Both the position numbers and the translations under genes were made by a program. Below the pieces are notes generated by a model, which ran no database searches, had not been told where the DNA came from, and worked only from the letters and a program-made list of their open reading frames with translations. From Halosimplex carlsbadense 2-9-1 (GTDB taxonomy: Archaea > Halobacteriota > Halobacteria > Halobacteriales > Haloarculaceae), in contig NZ_AOIU01000045.1 of NCBI RefSeq assembly GCF_000337455.1, positions 74,275 through 138,274 of the forward strand: a stretch of 64,000 nucleotides of DNA, read 5' to 3'. Of this stretch, positions 59,090 through 64,000 are shown one piece after another (position 1 is the first letter of the stretch; the number at the start of each line of letters is the position of its first letter).

Positions 59090-59365
59090 TCAGTTGCCGG
59101 CCACCAGACCGGCCTCGGGCGATCCCTCGCGCTCAGTGTAGGCGGCCAGCCGCCGCTCGCCGCGTTCGGTGATCCGGTAGACCACTTCCTCAGTCACCGG
59201 CTCGACGAGCCCGTCCGCGACCAGTCTGTCCATCCGCCGTTGTGCGTAGTCCGCCGGCATCCCCAGACGGTTCGCGACGAGCGCCAGGTATGTCGGCCGC
59301 TCTTCTACGAGGTGCTGAAGTATCGCTGCGTCCGCGCGACGGAACCAGTCCGGGTGCTGTGACAT
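59090..59365 (-). CDS. small winged-helix regulator (PhiH1-like)
   Basis: 91 residues from the ATG at 59363-59365 (MSQHPDWFRRADAAILQHLV); an upstream ATG at 59399-59401 adds MCEQAPW. Helix-turn-helix ERPTYLALVANRLGMPADYA, then wing VEPVTEEVVYRITERGERRL. Similar to haloarchaeal repressors related to phage PhiH1 and DUF2250. No operon partner; divergent from the HalX gene, 150 bp apart. Confidence 0.82.
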   Translation of the reverse strand: MSQHPDWFRRADAAILQHLVEERPTYLALVANRLGMPADYAQRRMDRLVADGLVEPVTEEVVYRITERGERRLAAYTEREGSPEAGLVAGN

Positions 59366-59515
59366 CGGTATCCCAACACACCATGGTGCTTGTTCACACA
59401 TAACGTTGTCGGCCGCGGCGGACCCGGAGGTGAGGGGACAGTGGGTCTGGGGCTTGACTCGCCGGACGCGGGCCAACAGAGTCAAGCGCGGGGAGTCCTC
59501 AGCGGTGGTAGAGCA

Positions 59516-60091
59516 GTGTCATCGAGCCCCGACGGTCGGCCGACGGTCCTCGTCGTGGACGACGAGACGGAGGTAGCGGACGTGCTCGCGCTGAAGATCC
59601 GCGAGCGATACGAGACGCGGGTCGCGTACGGCGGGCGCGAGGCGCTCGAATCGATGGACGAGACGGTCGACGCCGTCCTGCTGGACCGGCGGATGCCGGA
59701 CGTCCACGGCGACGACGTGCTGGCCGAGATCCGCGACCGCGGCCACGACTGCGTCGTCGTGATGACGACCGCCGTCGACCCCGAGCTGAACATCCTGGAG
59801 ATGGACTTCGACGACTACCTCTCCAAGCCCATCGAGACGGAGACGCTGCTGTCGACGCTCGACACGCAGCTCGACAGCCGCCAGTCCGGCGATCCGAAGC
59901 TGGAGGAGTTTTTCTCCGTCGTCTCGAAGCTCGAAGTGCTCGAATCGGAGCTGACACCCGCGGAACTGGCCGACAGCGACGAGTACGAGCACCGCAAGCG
60001 CGAGGCCGAGGAACTCGGCCGCGAACTGCAGGAGACCCACCCCGACTTCGACGAGATCGTCGATACCTTCCGCGACATCGGTCGGAACTGA
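59516..60091 (+). CDS. response regulator with HalX C-terminal domain
   Basis: 191 residues from GTG 59516. The receiver carries Asp15-Asp16, phospho-acceptor Asp57 (AVLLDRRMPD), Thr84-Thr85 and Lys104 (YLSKPIE). Residues 125-190 (FFSVVSKLEVLESELTPAEL, DEYEHRKREAEELGRELQET) are the HalX domain, a two-helix module seen only in haloarchaea. No DNA-binding domain, so HalX may signal to another protein. The cognate histidine kinase is not nearby. Confidence 0.9.
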   Translation: MSSSPDGRPTVLVVDDETEVADVLALKIRERYETRVAYGGREALESMDETVDAVLLDRRMPDVHGDDVLAEIRDRGHDCVVVMTTAVDPELNILEMDFDDYLSKPIETETLLSTLDTQLDSRQSGDPKLEEFFSVVSKLEVLESELTPAELADSDEYEHRKREAEELGRELQETHPDFDEIVDTFRDIGRN

Positions 60092-60144
60092 CCGCGCGAC
60101 GACCGCGGCCGGTCCCCGCGGGTCCGACACCGGCCAGACTCCGT

Positions 60145-60618
60145 CTACAGCTCGTCCAGCGCCGCTCGGACCGCCTCCCAGTCGGGCTGGGTCGAGGGGT
60201 CGTCGGCCGACCAGGCGTACCGGACCTTCGTGTTGCCGTCGACCACGAAGACGGCGCGGTTGGACACGTCGCGGTGGCCGGCCAGCTCGTCGATCCGGAC
60301 GCCGTAGCGCTCGCTGACGGCGCCGTCGCTGTCGGTCAACAGCGGGAACGGGATGTCGTACTCGCGGGCGAACGCCCGGTGGCTGAAGGCGCTGTCACGG
60401 GAGATCCCGAGGACCGTCACGTCCTCGCGCACCTCGAACCAGCCGAGGTTCTGGATCCCGCACAGCTCGTCGGTGCAGGTCGGGTGGAAATCGAACAGGT
60501 AGAACGCCAGGACGACGGGTCCCTCGCGGGTGTGTTCGGCGAGCATGAACTCGCGAACCACCTCGCCGTCGGTGCCGGGCAGGATGAAGTCGGGCGCCGC
60601 GTCTCCCGCTGTGAGCAT
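60145..60618 (-). CDS. peroxiredoxin (AhpC/TSA-type thioredoxin fold)
   Basis: 157 residues. Peroxidatic Cys48 in FHPTCTDELCG (usual P-x3-T/V-C) with resolving Cys53 five residues on, as in atypical 2-Cys BCP/PrxQ enzymes, though the usual FTPVCT reads DFHPTCT. FPLLTDSDGAVSERYGV and RAVFVVDGNTKVRYAW follow the fold. It reduces H2O2 and alkyl hydroperoxides with a thioredoxin donor. Single gene. Confidence 0.92.
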   Translation of the reverse strand: MLTAGDAAPDFILPGTDGEVVREFMLAEHTREGPVVLAFYLFDFHPTCTDELCGIQNLGWFEVREDVTVLGISRDSAFSHRAFAREYDIPFPLLTDSDGAVSERYGVRIDELAGHRDVSNRAVFVVDGNTKVRYAWSADDPSTQPDWEAVRAALDEL

Positions 60619-60715
60619 CGTGACCCATCCGTTCGCGGCGGCGGGGCTTAAACGAACGGGGCTGGGCCGCCAAGCGATAGAGCTTTTCCCCGTCGGTCGA
60701 TAGCGGACGAGTACG

Positions 60716-61492
60716 ATGCTTCAGGGCGTGACGCTGTCGCAGGCAGGGATCGACGCGGCCGCGATCAAACCCGCCGAGGTCGACGTCGAGCGGGCGGCCG
60801 ACCTCGCCGTGGACACGCTCGCGGTCGACTACGAGGGCCGCGAGCACCTGCCGTCGCCGGCGACGCTCGACGCGCTCGCCGAGCAGACGGCGGTTCGCGT
60901 CACCACGCCCGTCCGCGCCGACGGCTTCGACCCGCACGGGGAGCGGGACCTCGCCGAGTCGCTGCCCGAGTCGGTCCGACGGGTCCTCGTCGCCGGCCAC
61001 TCCGCCTACCTCACCGAGACGGAACGGGAACGGGCCGTCGCGCCTCGCCTCCGCGAGGCCGCGGCCCGCTCGCGCGAGCCCTGGGTCGGCACCGAAGGGA
61101 TCGAGCGGATCGCCCTCGCCGTGGGCGGCACGCAGTTCGAACTCCTCGGGCCGGCCACCGACCGACGCCTCCGCGCGCTCCGACAGGCGGGCTACGAGGG
61201 GGAGGTCGCCCTCTACGCGCCGACCGTCCTGACCGACGAGGAGGACGCCGTCCTCGACGCGCTGGGCGAGTACGCCGCTCGCCGCGGCCCGGTCCGCTCG
61301 GCGCTGCCCGACGGCGCGTCGACCGACGCCGCGGCCGACGGTCGCGCCCGCGAGGTCCTCTCGCAGGCCGTCCGCGACTACGGCCTCGTCGGCGAGGTCG
61401 GGACCGTGGCCGACCGCGTCGACGAACTCCGCGACGCGGGCGCCGACCGGATCGTCGGCTACCCCGCCCGCGGGCTCGACCCGTTCCTGTGA
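60716..61492 (+). CDS. haloarchaeal protein related to luciferase-like/F420 enzymes, function unknown (DUF7388-like)
   Basis: 258 residues: MLQGVTLSQAGIDAAAIKPA, then a barrel-like alternation of strands and helices (VRVTTPVRADGFDP, RRVLVAGHSAYL, GIERIALAVGGTQFELLGPA). The end AVRDYGLVGEVGTVADRVDE and LRDAGADRIVGYPARGLDPF resembles the C-terminal part of F420-dependent luciferase-like enzymes (GTPEEV..R...). DUF number is from memory. The next gene overlaps its stop (GTGA), so a shared pathway with an FAD oxidoreductase is likely. Confidence 0.75.
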   Translation: MLQGVTLSQAGIDAAAIKPAEVDVERAADLAVDTLAVDYEGREHLPSPATLDALAEQTAVRVTTPVRADGFDPHGERDLAESLPESVRRVLVAGHSAYLTETERERAVAPRLREAAARSREPWVGTEGIERIALAVGGTQFELLGPATDRRLRALRQAGYEGEVALYAPTVLTDEEDAVLDALGEYAARRGPVRSALPDGASTDAAADGRAREVLSQAVRDYGLVGEVGTVADRVDELRDAGADRIVGYPARGLDPFL

Positions 61493-62634
61493 CCCGCGTC
61501 GCCGTCGTCGGCGGCGGCGCCCTCGGCGTCACCGCCGCCCGCGATCTCGCCGCCCGCGGCGCCGAGACCGTCCTCTACGAGCGCGACGACCTCGCGAGCG
61601 GCGCCTCTGGCCGGGCCGCCGGCATCGCCTACGACGCCTTCGCCGAAGACATCGACGCCGCCGTCGCCGAGCGCGCCGTCGAACGCTTTCGGAACCTGGA
61701 CGACGAGGGCGCCATCGACTTCGTCGATCACCCCTACGTCTGGTTCGCCCGCGCCGGGGACGAGCGCCGCGCCGAGGCCGTCCGCGAGAGCGCCGAGCGC
61801 ATGCGCGCCAACGGCCGCGACGTGGCGACGCTCGCTCCCGACGAATTCGCCGACCGGTTCCCGGCGCTCGCGGGGGTCGACGTGGCCGTCGCCGCACTCG
61901 CCCGCGACGCCGGCTATCTCGACCCCGCCTCGTACGTCACCGCGATGGGCGAACGGGCCGAGTCGGCCGGCGCGACCGTCGAAACGGGGACGCCCGTTCG
62001 ACTCGCCGACGACGGGACAGCGGTCGAGACGCCGACGGGCGTCGAGCGGTTCGACGCCGTCCTCGTCGCCGCGGGCGCCCACACCAAGCGCCTGCTCGCC
62101 TGCGTCGGAGTCCCGATCCCGATGAAACCCTACCGCGTGCAGGCGCTCGTGACCGGCCCCGTCGACGGGAGCGAGCGGGTGCCGACCTGCTACGACGCGA
62201 GCGAGAGCCGCTACGCTCGCCCCCGCGAGGGCGGCCTGCTCGTCGGCGACGGCACCCAGGAACGGGAGTTCGACCCCGACGACTACGACGAGTCGGCCGA
62301 CCCCGACTTCGAACGGGCGTCGCTGGCGTGGCTCGAAACCGTCTGTGAGGACCCGCTCGCTGAGGGGCCGCTCGGTAGCGACTTCGCCGTCTGCCGGTCG
62401 TGGGCCGGACTCTGCACCGCGACGCCCGACCGGGACCCGCTGCTGGGCGAGATCCGGAGCGGCCTCTACGTCGCGACCGGCTGGCACGGCCACGGGTTCA
62501 TGCGCGCGCCGGCGCTGGGCGAACGGATCGCCGACGAGATGCTCGGCGGCGACGGGATCGCGCCGTTCGACCCGGACCGTTTCGACGGCGACGAGGCGTT
62601 TTCGGTGGTCGAGGGAATGACCGTCGAGGACTGA
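61489..62634 (+). CDS. FAD-dependent oxidoreductase (DAO/glycine-oxidase-like)
   Basis: GTG at 61489 overlaps the upstream stop; 381 residues. GGGALGVTAARDLAARGAET is the FAD Rossmann site; substrate domain with EGGLLVGDGTQEREFDPDDY; C-terminal FAD loop GLYVATGWHGHGFMRAPALG. DAO family members oxidise secondary or primary amines (glycine, sarcosine, D-amino acids). Its TGA (62632-62634) touches the left arm of a long inverted repeat. Confidence 0.92.
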   Translation: MTRVAVVGGGALGVTAARDLAARGAETVLYERDDLASGASGRAAGIAYDAFAEDIDAAVAERAVERFRNLDDEGAIDFVDHPYVWFARAGDERRAEAVRESAERMRANGRDVATLAPDEFADRFPALAGVDVAVAALARDAGYLDPASYVTAMGERAESAGATVETGTPVRLADDGTAVETPTGVERFDAVLVAAGAHTKRLLACVGVPIPMKPYRVQALVTGPVDGSERVPTCYDASESRYARPREGGLLVGDGTQEREFDPDDYDESADPDFERASLAWLETVCEDPLAEGPLGSDFAVCRSWAGLCTATPDRDPLLGEIRSGLYVATGWHGHGFMRAPALGERIADEMLGGDGIAPFDPDRFDGDEAFSVVEGMTVED

Positions 62635-62715
62635 TACGGAGTATTGCAAGCGTGTACCGGGCCGACCGTACGATTGCGTGCGGTCGATCCCGGGCTGTCT
62701 TGCAATACTCCGTAT
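62634..62715. repeat. 82-nt palindromic element with 17-bp perfect terminal inverted repeats
   Basis: ATACGGAGTATTGCAAG at 62634-62650 is the exact reverse complement of CTTGCAATACTCCGTAT at 62699-62715. The 48-nt interior also folds (GACCGTACG/CGTGCGGTC around ATTG). It sits between convergent genes, so it may be a bidirectional terminator, but the terminal repeats also match a MITE-like design. No flanking target duplication is clear. Confidence 0.75.
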
Positions 62716-62740
62716 GAGACGGGGCCGAGCGACTGTTCCG

Positions 62741-63244
62741 CTACGCTTCGTCGTCGTCCGCGTCGTGCGTCTCGCTCTCGGCGTCCAGTTCGTCGGCGTC
62801 GGCCTCGTCGTGGACCTCGTCGACCTCGTCGGCCTCCAGAGCCTCGTCCACGTCGGGGTCGACCGGCTCGGCCTTGGGGACGCGCACCTCGAGCGTGCCG
62901 TTCTCGCGCAGCGTCGCGGTGGCGGCGTCGGCGTCGACGCGCGCCTCGGCTGGGAGTTCGACGTGGCCGTCCAGGGCCAGTCCGCGGCCGGGGTAGCGCA
63001 TCTCGAAGCCCTCGTGGAACCCGCGGAAGCGGTCGATCCGAACTTCGACGAGCCCCGAATCGAACTGCACCTGCACGTCCGAGGACTGCGCGCCCGGCGC
63101 GTCGAACACCGCGAGATAGGCGTCGTCGTTCTCCAGCAGGTCGACCGGTAGCGGCGTTCGCTCCTGAGCGCGGCCCATCGCTCGCCCGACGTTCTCGAGG
63201 ACGGTGTTGCCCAGCGACTCGCCGATGTCACGCAACGTGTTCAT
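62741..63244 (-). CDS. Hsp20/alpha-crystallin family small heat shock protein
   Basis: 167 residues. N-terminal helix (MNTLRDIGESLGNTVLENVG), then an alpha-crystallin-like domain from residue 33 to 120 (LPVDLLENDDAYLAVFDAPG, SSDVQVQFDSGLVEVRIDRF, FEMRYPGRGLALDGHVELPA, ATATLRENGTLEVRVPKAEP), and a very acidic C-terminus (DEALEADEVDEVHDEADADE). The I-x-I tail is not obvious; the extension is acidic instead. Oligomeric holdase that binds unfolding proteins. TATA not clear. Confidence 0.9.
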   Translation of the reverse strand: MNTLRDIGESLGNTVLENVGRAMGRAQERTPLPVDLLENDDAYLAVFDAPGAQSSDVQVQFDSGLVEVRIDRFRGFHEGFEMRYPGRGLALDGHVELPAEARVDADAATATLRENGTLEVRVPKAEPVDPDVDEALEADEVDEVHDEADADELDAESETHDADDDEA

Positions 63245-63345
63245 ACCCGCCGGTTAGTGCGGTACGGTCTTCAGGATTGTGCCCGCGGCCTCGGGACAAA
63301 AGGGCGACGACGGCGGCGCCTGCGGGTCGGTTCCCCGGCCGTCGG

Positions 63346-63504
63346 CTACAGTTCGATCGCTTCGAGACAGTCGGTCCCGCCGCAGACCGGACAGGACAGG
63401 TCGGAGACGCCGTGGTCGTCGGGCATATCGTAGGTGTAGTGATTCTCGAACATGTCGAGGAAGCAGTCCTCGTCCGTACACTTGACCTCCTTCGTCGGTG
63501 GCAT
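63346..63504 (-). CDS. 52-residue two-ribbon zinc protein (DUF7559-like)
   Basis: Translated from the ATG at 63502-63504: MPPTKEVKCTDEDCFLDMFE, NHYTYDMPDD, HGVSDLSCPVCGGTDCLEAI, EL, ending TAG at 63346-63348. Cys9, Cys14, Cys38, Cys41 and Cys46 make a probable zinc ribbon (CxxxxC and CxxC). The same MPPTKEVKC...ENHYTYDMPDD pattern is one I recall in a haloarchaeal DUF7559 family. Function unknown. Confidence 0.75.
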   Translation of the reverse strand: MPPTKEVKCTDEDCFLDMFENHYTYDMPDDHGVSDLSCPVCGGTDCLEAIEL

Positions 63505-63607
63505 ACCCGCGAGTTCGGACGGCCGACGGATACTGTTTTCGCCATCCCGGTGGTCGAACGCGGGGTTCCCCTCGGATCCAGGGTTCCGAGGGCCGTTCGC
63601 ACCCGGT

Positions 63608-64000
63608 TCAGCTACTCGCCGCGCCCGCGTCCTCGTCCTGATACACCGGCATTTCGAGCAGTTCGGTGTAGTCGAGGCCCTCGGTCCGCGACTGATACTC
63701 TTTCGCGATCTCGGCGAGCTTGAGGTCGGCGAAGGCCCGACCGGTGAAGATCAGCGCGGTCGGGACGCCCTCGTCGTCGAACCCGTTCGGGATCGAGATC
63801 CCGGGTAGACCGGCGATGTTCGCCGCGCCGCCCAGCGCCCGATTCGGCAGGACGACCGCGTCGTAGGGCGCCATCGCCTCGTCGAGCTGTACCTGGATCT
63901 TGCGCCGGATCCGGTTGGCCGTGATGTAGTCTTTGGCAAGGATCGTGTCGTAGGCGTACCCGCCGACGCTCCCGTCCGGAGAGGTGAGGTCTTGCACGTC
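63608..64000 (-). CDS. amidase, C-terminal fragment (5' end outside window)
   Basis: The frame enters from the right edge and ends at 63608 with about 130 residues. It shows the amidase-signature-family end: QLDEAMAPYDAVVLPNRALG (the D-x-L-x-P region), then GGAANIAGLPGISIPNGFDD (NxxGxPxxxxP) and GVPTALIFTGRAFADLKL. The catalytic Ser-Ser-Lys part is outside the window. Could be a Glu-tRNA(Gln)-type or general amidase; the fragment favours a general one. Confidence 0.88.
   Translation of the reverse strand, partial: DVQDLTSPDGSVGGYAYDTILAKDYITANRIRRKIQVQLDEAMAPYDAVVLPNRALGGAANIAGLPGISIPNGFDDEGVPTALIFTGRAFADLKLAEIAKEYQSRTEGLDYTELLEMPVYQDEDAGAASS

Overview
The window is chromosomal DNA from a haloarchaeon (class Halobacteria). 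The evidence is very high GC with strong G/C third positions, acidic proteins, TATA boxes about 25-30 bp before many starts, and archaeal marker genes: CetZ tubulin, three VSPVIG-type pilins, a HalX response regulator, an HVO_0758-type zinc finger and an OB-fold/zinc-ribbon partner of a thiolase. The family Haloarculaceae is a guess only. Gene density is high, and many neighbours overlap by 1-4 bp (ATGA, GTGA, TGATG), which marks several operons. The window opens inside a CorA gene and closes inside an amidase gene.

Layout. 1-5.1 kb: CorA end, FxsA, tRNA-Ile, three type IV pilins, a Gly-rich Tat lipoprotein, a ribbon-helix-helix-like protein and tRNA-Val, whose 3' end is duplicated 152 bp downstream. 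5.1-9.6 kb: nucleoside hydrolase, small zinc-ribbon genes and an acyl-CoA carboxylase carboxyltransferase. 9.8-16.6 kb: a large surface protein, a gluconeogenic aldolase/FBPase operon, 3-hydroxyacyl-CoA dehydrogenase and a membrane protein. 16.7-26.7 kb: aldo/keto reductase, a zinc-ribbon wHTH regulator, an Excalibur lipoprotein, acyl-CoA dehydrogenase, a universal stress protein with a PiT phosphate permease, CetZ and a coiled-coil/anchored pair. 27-35.7 kb: a Tad/type-IV-pilus-like secretion operon (ATPase, TadC-like protein and four family-specific proteins, one of 1049 aa). 35.8-44.9 kb: mixed metabolism, including an SDR, a DHH phosphoesterase, a GT81-like glycosyltransferase, an MFS carrier, an aldo/keto reductase and a putative glycoside hydrolase. 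45-49.5 kb: thiolase with its OB-fold partner, and the methylmalonyl-CoA mutase B12 subunit with MeaB. 49.6-58.5 kb: DUF420, a KaiC-like protein, an ABC exporter, a bactofilin-like protein, a SelW-like protein, a CtaA/CtaB fusion and cytochrome oxidase subunit II. 58.6-64 kb: MaoC, a regulator, a HalX regulator, peroxiredoxin, FAD oxidoreductase, Hsp20 and small proteins.

Genes that work together: acyl-CoA carboxylase, the mutase B12 subunit and MeaB fit propionyl-CoA to succinyl-CoA conversion. Acyl-CoA dehydrogenase, MaoC hydratase, 3-hydroxyacyl-CoA dehydrogenase and thiolase could supply beta-oxidation steps, though they are scattered. CtaB, CoxB and the DUF420 protein belong to terminal oxidase biogenesis.

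The most unusual feature is a modular intergenic repeat family with three clear copies (about 6.15, 26.75 and 38.58 kb) and one degraded inverted copy (about 19.0 kb). It has a 57-nt unit, in tandem in two copies, a conserved core block, an invariant 14-nt right end, and hairpins whose arms differ between copies while pairing is kept. Other odd structures are a 17-bp-arm, 82-nt palindrome at 62.6 kb, a 29-bp tandem repeat at 53.6 kb and an att-like tRNA 3'-end duplication at 5.04 kb.
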